From: Acanthosepion lycidas
Taxonomy: Eukaryota; Mollusca; Cephalopoda; Sepiida; Sepiidae
Direction: 5' to 3'
Assembly (NCBI GenBank): GCA_963932145.1
Contig: OZ010587.1
Span: 112,879,334-112,943,333 of the forward strand
Length of the DNA stretch: 64,000 nucleotides
Shown here: piece by piece, positions 33,872-46,100 of the stretch
Layout of the letters: the number at the start of each line of letters is the position of its first letter
Numbering within the stretch: position 1 is the stretch's first letter
Translations under genes and position numbers: made by a program
Notes under the pieces: model-generated
The model's database searches: none
Told to the model about the DNA's origin: nothing
Seen by the model: only the letters and a program-made list of their open reading frames with translations

Positions 33872-34442
33872 CAAATGTTATAACAACTTCAAACTACTGT
33901 CAGTGACTAATAATATCAATTGTGATGATATTAATGTACTGATAATAAAAATCAGTGAGAAAGTTGTATATCCTTCCGTCTCTACTTTCCAAACCAGAAA
34001 AACCTGTTTCAAACTTTTGCCTAATTTTACGAAATTTGTCAAAATGCTTTTGTTTTATCAGGACATACATTGGGAAAAAATGAAATGAATGTAAATAAAA
34101 TTGTTTAACTTTCATGATTCAATAGTTTTCGTAAATCTGAAATAAAAATGATTATTTTTTTATTATGAAAATTTTGTGCGCTAGATTTGCGTAAGGATAT
34201 AATCTCGTCACCCAATAGAGGCCGGTGTTGTTAATATTCAAAATAAACCTTAGACGCCAAAGTAATAATATACCAAGCTAGTTCACAAGCTTCCGCTGAA
34301 TCAAACGCGCCCATGGTAATATTAAAGACAGGATTTCTACGGTTGGTACACAGGGAAACATGCCCAACATTTAGTGCCCCATAAGCAAACAAGATATTAA
34401 CATCATTAAACGGGCCCAGAAATCCATTCTGTTCCATTTTAT
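32832..34442. other. No gene recognised
   Basis: The 238-codon frame at 33372-34088 starts in a (TA)n(GT)n tract and crosses a (CA)n tract. It has no domain and looks like chance. Other frames here are shorter and unrecognised. Confidence 0.55.
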
Positions 34443-34479
<37 letters not shown>

Positions 34480-34480
34480 T
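34443..34480. repeat. (ATAG)n microsatellite
   Basis: About nine units of the tetranucleotide. Confidence 0.95.
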
Positions 34481-34559
34481 GTCGGCTAAATTATGAAAAA
34501 ATGAAAATAACACTGACATCTCATTTTAACAGATATATTTACTAAAATTATACAAAAAT

Positions 34560-35045
34560 ATCGTAAAATACTAAAGAGTAAATTTATTCAATAAAATCAT
34601 CATTGGCCTCAACCACGGACTCCAAACGACTTCAGAATCTCCTGCAACTCTTCTGAACAGTCTCTTTGTTTAAGTTGATAAATGCTGTCATAATCTTTGC
34701 CTTCAGGTCAACTTTTGTGTTACAAGGATTTTTGTTGATCCCTCGTTCAATTGCGCCTCACACATAATAATCAAAGGGGTTGTAGTCTGGGGAGTTAGTT
34801 GGCCAGATGTAAGGGGTGATGTGGTCGGAGATATTAGCATAACCGTGTAGCATGGTGCCAACTCCTGTTACCAGATATAGGATCTTCCATCAGCCACTCT
34901 TTTAATGCAGAACAGTACTACCTCATCAAGGCACTTGATGTAGGCCCCCTCCCTGGTGTGTCTAAGGCACTGTGGGAAGATGAATGAAGACATAACCGTC
35001 GCCATCACTTTCTAAATCCTCTGCATTGCCCTAGTATTGACAACC
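34560..35045 (-). pseudogene. Mariner-group transposase C-terminal fragment
   Basis: On the - strand: 'MATVMSSFIFPQCLRHTREG', 'YIKCLDEVVLFCIKRVADGR', a decayed 'ELAPCY' where a QDSAP-type catalytic Asp motif is expected, then 'WPTNSPDYNPFDYYV' with the final Asp. The C-terminus 'NLNKETVQKSCRRF', 'SRLESVVEANDDFIE' follows. A frameshift near 34845 and several stops disable it. It is a different family from the mariner at 42.9 kb. Confidence 0.85.
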
Positions 35046-35099
35046 AAACATAGATTTAAGAGATCAGCCTAGGCTGTATTTCGTTGAATGTCGTTGTAT

Positions 35100-35170
35100 T
35101 TATCTGTATGTACGTATATATGTGTACTTGTTATTATAGATAGGTATATTTATGTATATGTTTATATCTA

Positions 35171-35203
<33 letters not shown>

Positions 35204-35575
35204 TTGTGGATGTATATATGTGTGTGTTGACACCTATTATATTTGAGATTGTTTGTGTGTATGTGTAGGTATGGAAACTTTGGTTTGGCATTACTGCCAC
35301 ATGAGTTAGTCTATGTGTGAATATATATTTATACTTGTGTATTGGTGTGTGTATATATGTATATATACATGAGTATCTATGAATAAATGTGTGTATATAT
35401 GTGTGTATATATGTATGTGCATGTGTACTTGTTATCATGAATATGTATATGTATGTATATGTTTATGTTTATATATTTATTTGTATGTATTTCTATGTTT
35501 ATGTATATATGTATGTATGTATATGTGTGCTGGTTTGTGTTTGATGCCACGTGTATATATGTGTATATGTGTATG
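35100..35575. repeat. Degenerate TGTATA-rich low-complexity DNA
   Basis: Long stretch of imperfect tgtatg/tatatg repeats with a (TA)n core at 35174-35199. Frames on both strands (for instance 35379-35672) are repeat translations with Y, I, C and V bias. Confidence 0.85.
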
Positions 35576-36502
35576 TACGTATGACAGTACACGTATTTCT
35601 GTAGGTAGTTCTTTTTATCTTATTTTCCTTCACCTAATATATAATAAAACTATTATCAATTTATATGATTAAAATATATATTTTTGCGGTTTTGGAATTT
35701 TCGTTTTTTAATATATTAAATAATATTATTTTTAACCATTTTTATCTTTATATATTTGCTTGCTTAAGTTATATTTTAATAAGTGGCTAGCATTTGTTTA
35801 ATAACACTTTCAGTATTAAATATTTATTTATTGGTTGTGGTATCTGATTGTCTAGGTCAATGTCTGTGGATGTGTGTACATGCATTTATCGGTGTCTATG
35901 TGTATGGAAAGTTTCACTTTTAATTGTGTATGTATGTTCCCCCCACTGCCTTTTTTTTTCATAAAGGGCCGTGGAGATGTTCCCTGTCTCGTCACTTTTT
36001 GTGTGTGTATATATATCTAAATATGTGCTTATGTATTATAATCTGATTGTGTTTGTGTTGTTTTACGCATGAGTTTAGGACCCCATTCGCACACTTGGGA
36101 TTAAAATGTATACATATATATTGTCGGATGACCGGATGAAGTAGCGTCTGTTCTAGCGTAGTTTCAACGAAGAAATAAGTTGAATAACATATGTATTTCT
36201 TCTTTTCTCCTCAGTAATTTTATAATTTTTAAACTTAACAGTGTTTAAATTTGGATTTTAAAATTGGCAGTTTTTAATTTTAATATCAAATTTTATCATA
36301 TAATTTAGTAATTGTTGGTTAGAATAAATTCTTTTTTAATATTACCCGTATTTTAAAGATTTGAATAGCTATTATAACATGACTTCGTTGTCAAGCTTTT
36401 TGAATTTTCCTATACTTGTATTTTGGTTGTTCTTCCTAGCTTCCGTAACAGCGTTTTCCCATTGCGAAGGATCGTTAATTAATTTGAAACTTTTAAAACC
36501 AT
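35576..36502. other. No gene recognised
   Basis: AT-rich. No coding motif, no clear repeat. Confidence 0.5.
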
Positions 36503-36611
36503 TTATTTTACATTCAACATCATCACTTGATAAGACACCGGGTGTGTTGAAACAAAATGGCTATTTTTGTAGTGATTTTATAATATATTTATGTTATAAA
36601 TTTTTTTTAAA

Positions 36612-36664
<53 letters not shown>

Positions 36665-36671
36665 GAATAAA

Positions 36672-36725
<54 letters not shown>

Positions 36726-36838
36726 TTTGGTCGAAAATTATAACATAAATATGCTATAAAATCACTACAAAAAAAAGCCATTTTGTTTCAACACTCCTGG
36801 CGTCTTATCAAGTGATGGTGTTGAATATAGAACAGTAT
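36503..36838. repeat. Foldback element with (AT)n loop
   Basis: A left arm at 36503-36623 (landmarks 'atcacttgataagac', 'gtgttgaaacaaaatgg', 'tgtagtgattttata') is repeated in inverted order at 36719-36838 with about 10 percent differences. Between the arms lie two (AT)n tracts separated by 'attcgaataaataatt'. It has no coding content. It is probably a MITE-like or snap-back element of unknown family. Confidence 0.85.
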
Positions 36839-36884
36839 TTTTTGGTTATTGGAATTTATTATTATTTAATACACCAATCTTATT

Positions 36885-36985
36885 CTTTTTATAGATACAA
36901 ATATTTAAGTAAATTCTCTGTTTATAATAAACAGTATTAAACAAAATTTACCGGCCTGAATGTCTCGGACATTCAGGCACTTAAC
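36885..36985 (-). mobile_element. tRNA-derived SINE, family 2, copy 3 (truncated)
   Basis: Matches the family 2 body and tail ('tttataataaacagtatt' on +, 'attctttttatagatac' on +). It is cut at 'ccggcctgaatgt', where 'ctcggacattcagg' forms a short palindrome at the boundary with the following LINE. Confidence 0.75.
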
Positions 36986-39306
36986 TTGAACAGCTCGCTT
37001 GACTGGGATCACCTTTTCTTTTTCGCAACACTTGTGCTCAGCATTCCTTACAATAAGGACCCTACATCATCTGTCTCATTTCTTATGAAAAATAACATTT
37101 CTTTATTCCATTCGTCTAAAATAAATGCCACCGAATTTTCTAATCTTTCTAATCCTAATAGATTTCATCCTTCACCTACTGTCGACGATTCTAAAAGGCT
37201 CCGTGCCCTCGTCAATGCTAAGTTGATCTAAGGTGATGTCTCAGCTGCAGTTAGATTATTGGCCTCATCCGATACTATACTAGCTACTACACCAGAAGTT
37301 CTAACAGCGCTCCGTCGGAAACATCCTGCGCCACCATCAGATGTTAGGTTTGTTCAGATGGAAAACAATGATTCAAATATTGAAATCTCAAAGGAAGCAA
37401 TGGTTGCCGCTCTGAAGTCCTTCTCGGGAAGCAGCAGTCGTGGTGTGGACGGCCTTCGACCGGGTCACATCAAGGACTTAATTTCTATCCACACTGCAGA
37501 AGCTGTTGAACATTTGAAAACATCCATAACAGCTCTTATTAATACCATTCTCCGAGCTGAAATACCCTAACATGCACGCGACTTAATATTTTCAGCCAAC
37601 TTAACGACTTAAAAAAAAAAAAAGACGGAGGTATCTGCCCTATCGTTGTTGGTAACATTTTTCGTCGACACGCGGCAAAAATTAATTGTGGAGTTGTTGT
37701 GAAGGAGATAGGGCATGAATTGCGACCTGTCCATCTCGGGGTAGGCATACAGGGCGGATGCCACAAGATCATTTTTCGAGAATACATCATCTGCTTCCCC
37801 CCCGTATCTTACTAAAATTGGATATGAAAAACGCTTTCAATAGCATCAGAAGCGATCATGCCCTGGAAGTTTGCCATCAACGCACTCCTTCCATATTTAA
37901 ACTGGCTCATCTTTCGTATAGTCATCCAAGTATGTTGATCGCCTCCTATAATATTATCTCTTCTGTTACTGGAATCCAGCAAGGTAATCCACTTGGTCTG
38001 CTACTATTTGCGATGGCTGTTGATGTGAAAGCTCGTTTCCATCGCCTCTCCTTTCAATATATGTTATCTTGACGATGCAACGTTGGAATTATCCATCGAG
38101 GCCGTAGCTGCTGAGCTCCGACAAGTTATTCCTGCTTTATCTCTGCTTGAACTTGAGATTAACTCGTCCAAGTCAGAGATAATAAACTTGAATTATAGTG
38201 CAGATGATTTCGAGAGTGTTATTCGGGATATCAGACTCATCCTTGAGGATATAAAAATAACACCTAAGGAGGAATTACACATTCTTGCTTCTCCTGTCTT
38301 TCCAATGGCCATTCGAGAGTGTTTGGATACTAAGCATGTCATTCTAACAAGAATGACTGAGAAATTGCAACTAATTGATGCACACCCAGACCTCTTCCTC
38401 TTGAAGAACAGTTTTTCGCTACCGAGTATCCTCTACACTCTCCAAAGTGCCTCTTGCTAACCTCGAACAGGATTTCTTAAATGAGATAGATATCACAATT
38501 ATGAGATGCGCGGAGCTAATTTGCAACGTTAATTTCGACGACACAGGGTGGAGGCAGGCAAAGCCCCCTTGAGTTTCGGAGACCTGGGCCTTCGATCAGC
38601 GGTAAATTTGGCACTTCCAGCATATCTTTCTTCACTTTCGTTCAGTCGCGAATTAATTGATGAGATACTCGGTGGATCGTCTCAATGTTTCTCGGGTAGT
38701 TCTTTCGAATAAGCTTGCAGCGTCTGGGCCCAAGAATTACTTTCTATCCCACTAAACATATCAAAATGGAGCTTCCATCGATGAGTTTGGTTTGCATCCT
38801 CTTTCCTGTCGTCGTAGTGCCGGCCGATTTCCACGGCATGCAGCAATAAACGAGATCATCAGCAGAGGTTTGGATGCAGCTGGGTTCTCTTCCCAAATCG
38901 AACCGGTAGGCCTCGACCGTGGTGATGGAAAGCGGCAGGATGGCATTACCATTTTCCCTTTTAAAATGGGGAAGTCGTTGATTTGGGATGCGACCTGTGC
39001 GGATGCATTTTCGGCCGGTAATTTGATCAGGTCCGCGGTTGAGCAGGGGTCTTTCGCCCGGGACGCAGAGATAAAAAAAAAAAAGTAGTTAAATATTCTT
39101 CTCTTGCTGATAATTTTTTTTACTCCTGTGGCAGTGGAGACTTCTGGGGTTATTGGCCCTCGTTCGATGGCGTTCCTTTGGAGGATTGGCGCAATGGCGT
39201 CTCGATTAAGGGACGAGCCTCGCGAGATGGAGTAGCTCTTGCAACGTGTCTCACTGGCGATGGTTCGTAGTAATGCTTTCTCCATCATTACAGCTGGTAA
39301 AGGATA
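36986..39306 (+). pseudogene. Broken LINE with RT and endonuclease-like C-terminus
   Basis: Successive frames: 36986-37570 (one TAA at about 37231) with 'GVDGLRPGHIKDL'; 37620-37745 'DGGICPIVVGNIFRRHAAK' and 'RPVHLGVGIQGGC'; RT motif A 'LKLDMKNAFNSIR' (Asp at about 37820); 'GIQQGNPLGLLLFAM' (about 37970); catalytic 'YLDDATLE' (about 38065) after a frameshift; and 'LELEINSSKSEI'. The C-terminal part at 38792-39088 reads 'SAGRFPRHAAINEI', 'PVGLDRGDGKRQDGITIFPF' and 'SLIWDATCADAF'. The D...D pattern resembles a restriction-like endonuclease. The frame then shifts at an A-run (39071-39083). At least five frame breaks are visible. The clade is not assigned. Confidence 0.85.
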
Positions 39307-39309
39307 GAA

Positions 39310-40066
39310 AAAATTGTTTATAGTTACAAACTTTTTTTCAATAAACAAGTTAACTTATTAATAAATAGTATTTAGAAAAAGATCAACTAACTGGAAAGTT
39401 CTTTTTGTGACGCGTTAGGTTTTCATCGGACTTGACTTTCATGACGTTGTCACGTCTGCACATGCGCACGAAACGAAAGACGCAGGTCATTTCAAAATTA
39501 TTGAAATTATATTTTTTAAAGATTTTTTTTCCTTAATCTAGCCAAATTTATCAGTATTCTTTTTCTTTCAGTCACCTTTGTCCCTTAGCATGTCACACGG
39601 TGACAATATAAAATCTAGCAAATATCGTGATATATTGTAAGAGCCTGAACGCAGATTTATCGTGTCTGAACTTCGCGACCAAGGAACTTTCCAGATATTT
39701 TCTTTCAAAATTATTCTTTCAAAAATTACGAATTCTGTACGTAAAATAAACATAATGATGATACATGATAGCTGTCATAAAAAAAAAAACAAACAAAAAA
39801 ACAATCTTTACAACTGCGGAAAATTAACCATTTCCTCCACAAGAGTATTCGATAAAGAGTTAGTCAAGGTTAAATAAATCGGTATTTATAATGGATTTAC
39901 TCGTTACATTTATTGAGGAGCAAATAATGTTTTTTTCTCGGCAAACTGGTCGAAGCGAAATGCATAAAAAATTGATTTAAACCACAAAAAACATATTATT
40001 AGCTTATAATCTATGAGAACCAGTAATAAGGAGTGCCAGAGAAAAGCGATACTAACAACAAAATTT
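39310..40066. other. No gene; repeat shared with 11.7 kb
   Basis: 39400-39550 matches 11690-11826 in order ('ctttttgtgacgcgtt', 'ttcatcggact', 'catgcgcacgaaac', T-rich end). The remaining sequence has no recognised content. Confidence 0.6.
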
Positions 40067-40446
40067 GCAATATGAGCTCTGGTAAAAGCATGAAATATTA
40101 ACAGCAAAAAATTGCAATATGAGCACTGGTAAAAATGGTTGCTGAAGACATTAGGTTTATAATGCCCAGAAATTCATACACAGATGTCTTCGGGGACACA
40201 TGACACAGTGGATAAAGGCGTTAGTTAGACCCAGTGACAGGACCCAAAGAGTGTGAGTTCAATACCTGGTTAAGGCAGTGGAGAGGGGAATTAATAGGAG
40301 ATAACTGATAACTGACATGGCACGTGGAACTAGATCAGTCTACTCCAGTGAGCGAAATAAAGGGTTAAGGCCGGAGCGTACAACGGCCGAAACGTTGTAA
40401 CGTTGGCGACAAAGATTAGGACAGTAGTCCGAATAATGTAAATAAT
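40067..40446 (+). mobile_element. tRNA-derived SINE, family 1, copy 2
   Basis: A-box-like 'tgacacagtgg' at 40201-40211 and B-box-like 'gtgagttcaatacc' at 40253-40266. It is colinear with 2262-2630, including the ~90-bp leader ('caatatgagctctggtaaaa') and the 'gtccgaataatgtaaataat' 3' end. The leader 'gcaatatgagc' occurs twice (about 40069 and 40112). Confidence 0.82.
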
Positions 40447-41464
40447 GAATGTTATTAGCTTATTTTACTGTCGCCTGATGTAACCCGAAAGGCGAAAAAG
40501 AATGTATTCATGGTTCATTATTTACTTTTCTCAAAGACTGAAAACTCTCAACCCCGTGGTTAATAATAGCATTATCATCAACATCACAATCAGCTATATC
40601 CAGGTGTGTTCGCACCTGACTCATTTCCACCATATATGTGGTTTGAAAGGCGGAGACGTATTCATTAATGCGTAGTGTGTCATGGTTAAGCTGACCTGGC
40701 GGAGCCCATCCCTCTCTAGGTCAAACCATAGCCTATGTCCTCCAACATAAACTTTTGCCCTGGCCGCGTGGCTGTTGATTCCATCCGTCAGTCTAAGAAG
40801 CCTTCTGAATTGGCTAACTCATTGCTAGGCCGTTGGCCCCACAAGAAGGATTCATCCGCACTTTAACAGGTCTTGTTTTTAAATCCTGCTCGGTGTTTAG
40901 CCACCTTCCTCAACAGAAACACGCGGGGAACAAGCTTACACGTCGAGCATCCAGCAGATAGATTAGATGGTATTAGTAACATTTCTAGAATTTCTAGATG
41001 GTATTAGTAACATTTCTAGAATTTCTAGAGGGTATTAGTAACATTTCTAGAATGGCCTGACATAACAACAGAACTAAGAACACTTCTCAACAACAACAAA
41101 AATGTCGGATTGGCAGATTATAAAAACACTTTACAAAAGAATTAGACGTTGTTTACCAATCCTCTTGTCCTTGGAAAACTATAATAAATAAAATATTATC
41201 AACCTATTTTGATCATATCGCAACATTCCTTGGCAAATTCACCTTTTACCACTCTGAGCAAAGTAAAATATATAATCATTTAGCACAAATCTATGTTGCT
41301 GTCAGATTATGGCAATTGAAAAAATAATCTGACCAATCCGACTGCCAAAGAAAAATTAAATATTCTTGAGACCCTTCACATCAAAATACCACAACCCAAC
41401 ATTAATTAAAACATGTGTCAATGTCGGCGCGGAATCTGAAGATTGTGTTCAAGTATGAAACAGA
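40447..41464. other. No gene recognised; short tandem repeat inside
   Basis: Three 31-bp units of 'ggtattagtaacatttctag' lie at about 40968-41053. The 40600-40930 stretch is less AT-rich and could be a diverged mobile-element piece, but I recognise no motif. 41140-41310 reads as a ~60-codon open stretch with no known family. Confidence 0.5.
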
Positions 41465-41560
41465 CTGTTGCTGCTCGATGTTGACCACAGTGTCCACACT
41501 TATAATTACATAAGCTCTATCTCTGATATAGCGCATTTATATAATATAACATACCTTATT
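41465..41560 (-). repeat. Dispersed AT-border repeat, copy 4
   Basis: On the - strand it matches 11557-11650 and 19066-19140 ('gatagagcttatgtaa', 'gtggacactgtgg'). It abuts a SINE tail rather than (AT)n. Confidence 0.65.
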
Positions 41561-41561
41561 C

Positions 41562-42013
41562 ATTCGGACTGTTATCCTCATCTTCATTGCCATATTCACA
41601 ACGTTTCGGCGTTTGTTCGCTCCGGCCTTTATGTCTATGTCTCTCTATATATCTATCTATATCTCTGAGATGAGGTATTATGATTACTTGCATTATTTAC
41701 ATTATTCGGATTGTTATTCACATCTTCATTGCCATATTCACAACGTTTCGGCCGTTATACGTTCCGGCCTTCTTTAGGTGATTGGAATTTCAAACCAAAC
41801 CCTTTATTTCGTCCACCGGGGTAAATTGTTCTAGTTCCACGTGTCATTCCTCTTCCGAGTGTCTCAGTTATTTCCCTTTGGCTCAACTCTCCAAGTTTTT
41901 TTTTTATTATTTTGTTCACCACTGCTGTAGCCTGGTTTTGAACTCATAACTCTTTGGATCAAGGGATTGGATCTAACCAACGTTTGTATTCACTGAGTTT
42001 ATGTGTCCAGAAA
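41562..42013 (-). mobile_element. tRNA-derived SINE, family 1, copy 3, with extra tail
   Basis: On the - strand the head begins near 42013 ('ggacacataaactcagtg', a weak A-box). The B-box-like 'gagttcaaaacc' is at 41934-41945 on +, followed by 'cagtggtgaacaaaa' and 'gccgaaacgttgtgaata'. An additional tail unit is appended at 41562-41650. On the other side, 42020-42112 holds a + strand tail fragment. Confidence 0.78.
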
Positions 42014-42112
42014 ATGGCACGTATTGTGAATATGGCAATAAAGATGAGGATAACAGTCTGAATAATGTCAATAATCATAATACCTCATCTCATGGATATA
42101 GACAGATATTAG

Positions 42113-42876
42113 AAGGATTTATATTTATTAAACGAATACATGAAAACTCCAATTCACTCCAATGATTATATATTTTTTGAGTCGACAAATAATAAAAATG
42201 TAAAAAAGCAAAAGAAAAATGTTCACTGATTTTATAATGTTACGATTCTTCGGCATTCGTATACTCACCAAAAATCAGTTTTATTTATTTTTTTTGGTTC
42301 CAAATAAATTATAAGTCAGCACTTTCACCTGTTTAAATGCAGCTGGAGGCAAATTTGATGTTGGATGTCAAGTCAGTTTCTATAGAGACAATATTATAAT
42401 TGTTTGCGAATAAAAAAGATTACATTTAAAATTGGAAGTTAGCTTTATTTATTTCTTCTAATCCCTAATCAGCAGTAGTCGAGTGATAAATGATTTTCTT
42501 TTAATAAAAGCTTACAGCTTAGATTTTTCTTCTTTTTTTAATAAATCCTGAAAACATTCATGCGGTATGTTGAATATAATAAAAATATTACACATTATAA
42601 ACGTTTGCATTACATAGAATCGCTTTTGAGTTTTGTTTTAGGCTATTTTAATGCCTACATATTCATCCTTAGTTTGCACATGGCTTGGAGTGGATTGCGC
42701 TCACGGAGTCAGCGAGTGGTTATGTTTTAGAGTGCAGAAGTGCATTTCTAAATTGCTGAATTTTAGTGTCCACTATTGGCTTTTTCGTGTCTAAAAATAT
42801 CTTGGATGCTATTCAAAGAGTTTGTTATTGCGTTGTTATGAGAATTGTTTGTGCTTTACTTCATTAATTGGCACTT
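42113..42876. other. No gene recognised upstream of the mariner
   Basis: AT-rich. The N-terminal half of the mariner transposase and its left terminal repeat should lie here if present, but I could not recognise them by eye. Confidence 0.5.
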
Positions 42877-43190
42877 TTTCGTGGGTTGTAAAATTTCATC
42901 CACGAAAAATGGAACCTTTATAAAAATCGTAAACGGTCGGCTCAACGGTTTGATCATGAAGAAACACCAAAAGACTTTCGAAATCAAAAATTGCACCAAC
43001 AGAAGATTATGGGGATTGTCTGGATGTACGCCATTGGCGTTATTACTAAAGCTTTCTAGAATCTAACCAGATCATTGCAACCGAAGATTAATATCAGCAA
43101 ATGGATGAAATATTCATCCAGTTAAGCAAAAGGCGACCGGTACTGATTAATCGATGAGATCCAATTTTGCTTCAAACAACATGTCAGGAT
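42877..43190 (+). pseudogene. Mariner transposase, central part
   Basis: Frame at about 42895-43045 reads 'HEKWNLYKNRKRSAQRFDHE' then 'ETPKDFRNQKLHQQKIMGIV'. These are the block after the first catalytic Asp of mariner transposases (DEKW), here changed to His at 42901. After a one-base shift near 43050 come 'FLESNQIIATED', 'YQQMDEIFIQLSKRRPVLIN' and 'DPILLQ' (43158-43175), leading into the second catalytic block. Two in-frame stops and the lost Asp show that it is inactive. The protein would cut and paste a mariner at TA dinucleotides. Confidence 0.88.
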
Positions 43191-46100
43191 TAAGCTGCAA
43201 AAGCTCACCGACTTGGGATACGAGACTTTGTCACATCCACCATTTTCCTCCTATCTTTCGCAACTGACTATCATTTTTCAGCAATATTGAAAATTTTGCT
43301 TCATGACAATGCTCAGCCAGGCTGATATTTGCAGAAGCTCACCTACTTGGGATACGAGACATTGTCACATCCACAATTTTCCTATCATCTTTCGCAACTG
43401 ACTATGATTTTGCAGCCATCTTGACAATTTTGCTTCATAACAATGCTGAGCCAGGATGATATTTGCAGAAGCTCACCGACTTGGGATGCGAGAATTTATC
43501 ACATCCATCATTTCCTCTCATCTTTCGCAACTGTCTGTCACTTTTTCAGCCAACTTAACAATTTTGCTTCATGGCAATGCTCAGCCAGGATGACATTTGC
43601 AGAAGCTCACCGACTTGGGATACGAGAATTTGTCACATCCACCATTATCCTATGATCTTTCGCAACTGACTATCACATTTTCAGCCAACTTGACAATTTT
43701 CCTTCATGACAATTCTCAGCCAGGATGACATTTGCAGATGTTCACCGACTTGAAATAGGAGACATTGTCACATCCATCATTTCCTCTCATCTTTCGCAAC
43801 TGTCTGTCACTTTTTCAGCCAACTTAACAATTTTGCTTCATGGCAATGCTCAGACAGGATGACATTTGTAGAAGCTCACCGACTTGGGATACCAGACTTT
43901 GACACATCCACCATTTTCCTATCATCTTTCGCAACTGACTATCACTTTTTCAGCCACCTTGACAATTTTGCTTCATGACAATGCTCAACCAGGATGGCAT
44001 TTGCAGAAGCTAACCGACTTAGGATACGAGACTTAGTCACATCCACCATTTTCCTATCATCTTGCGCAACTGACTATCACTTTTTCAGCCATCTTGACAA
44101 TTTTGCTTCATGACAATGCTCAGCCAGGATGACATTTGCAGAAGCTCAAAGACTAGGGATACGAGACTTTGTCACATCCACCTTTTTCCTCTCATCTTTC
44201 GCAACTGACTATCAATTTTTCAGCCAGCTTCAAAATTTTGCTTCATGACAATGCTCAGCCAGGATGATATTTGCAGAAGCTCATCGACTTGGGATACGAG
44301 ACTTTGTCACAACCACCATTTTCCTATCATCTTTCGCAAATGACTATCACTCTTTCAGCCACCTTGACAATTTTGCTTCATGGCAATGCTCAGCCAGGAT
44401 GACATTTGCAGCAGCTCACCGACTTGGGATACGAGACTTTGTCACATCCACCATTTTCATATCCTCTTTCGCAGCTGACTATCACTTTTTCAGCCACCTT
44501 GACAATTTTGCTTCAAGAGAATGCTCAGCCAGGATTACATTTGCAGAAGCTCAAAGGCTTGGGATACGAGACTTTGTCACATCCACCATTTTCCTCTCAT
44601 CTTTCGCAACTGACTATCAATTTTTCAGCCAACTTCACAATTTTGCTTCATGACAATGCTCAGCCAGGATGACTTTAGCAGAAGCTCACTGACTTGGGAT
44701 ACGAGACTTTGTCACATCCACCATTTTCCTATCATCTTTCGCAAATGATTATCACTCTTTCAGCCACCTTGACAATTTTGCTTCATGACAATGCTCAGCC
44801 AGGATGAAGTTTGCAAAAGCTCACCGAGTTGGGATAAGAGACTTTGTCACATCCACCATTTTCCTCTCATCTTTCGCAACTGACTATCACTTTTTCAGCA
44901 AACTTGACAATTTTGCTTCATGACAATGCTCAGCCAGGATGAAGTTTGCAGAATCTCACCGACTTGGGATACGAGAATTTGTCACATCCACCGTTTTTAC
45001 TCTCTTCTCTCGCAACTGACATTCACTTTTTCAGACATCTTCACAATTTTGCTTCATGTCAATGCTGAGCCAGGATGAAGTTTGCAGTATCTCACCGACT
45101 TGGGATACGAGACTTTGTCACATCCACAATTTTCCTATCATCTTTCGCAACTGACTATCACTTTTGCAGTCATCTTGACAAATTTGCTTCATGACAATGC
45201 TGAGCCAGGATGACACTTGCAGAAGCTCACCGACTTGGGATACGAGACTTTGTCACATCCACAATTTTCCTATCATCTTTCGCAACTGACTATCACTTTT
45301 GCAGTCATCTTGACAAATTTGCTTCATGACAATGCTGAGCCAGGATGACACTTGCAGAAGCTCACCGACTTGGGATACGAGACTTTGTCACATCCACAAT
45401 TTTCCTATCATATTTCGCAACTGACTATCACTTTTGCAGTCATCTTGACAAATTTGCTTCATGACAATGCTGAGCCAGGATGACACTTGCAGAAGCTCAC
45501 CGACTTGGGATACGAGACTTTGTCACATCCACAATTTTCCTATCATCTTTCGCAACTGACTATCACTTTTGCAGTCATCTTGACAAATTTGCTTCATGAC
45601 AATGCTGAGCCAGGATGACACTTGCAGAAGCTCACCGACTTGGGATACGAGACTTTGTCACATCCACCGTTTTTGCTCTCATCTTTCGAAACTGACTATC
45701 ACTTTTTCAGCCACCTTGACAATTTTGCTTCAAGAGAATGCTCAGCCAGGATTACATTTGCAGAAGCTCAAAGGCTTGGGATACGAGACTTTGTCACATC
45801 CACCATTTTCCTCACATCTTTCGCAACTGACTATCAATTTTTCAGCCAACTTCACAATTTTGCTTCATGACAATGCTCAGCCAGGATGACTTTAGCAGAA
45901 GCTCACTGACTTGGGATACGAGACTTTGTCACATCCACCATTATCCTCTCATCTTTCGCAACTGACTATCACTTTTTCAGCAAACTTGACAATTTTGCTT
46001 CATGACAATGCTCAGCCAGGATGAAGTTTGCAGAATCTCACCGACTTGGGATACGAGAAATTGTCACATCCACCGTTTTTACTCTCTTCTCTCGCAACTG

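Noticed and set aside
33372..34088. 238-codon + strand frame
   Set aside because: It begins in (TA)n(GT)n, crosses a (CA)n tract, has no domain and no consistent composition.
35379..35672. 97-codon Cys/Tyr-rich frame suggesting a small secreted peptide
   Set aside because: The Cys, Tyr, Val and Ile come from TGTATA-type low-complexity repeats, with no signal peptide or stable pattern.
40600..40930. Possible LINE or gene fragment in a less AT-rich patch
   Set aside because: A short open stretch is visible on the - strand but no motif of any family I know, so it is left as unassigned sequence.
44264..44653. 129-codon + strand frame inside the satellite that could be a repeat protein
   Set aside because: It is open only because some units have TGG where most have TGA after 'gcttca'. 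The monomer is a frameshifted mariner piece, so this is not a gene.
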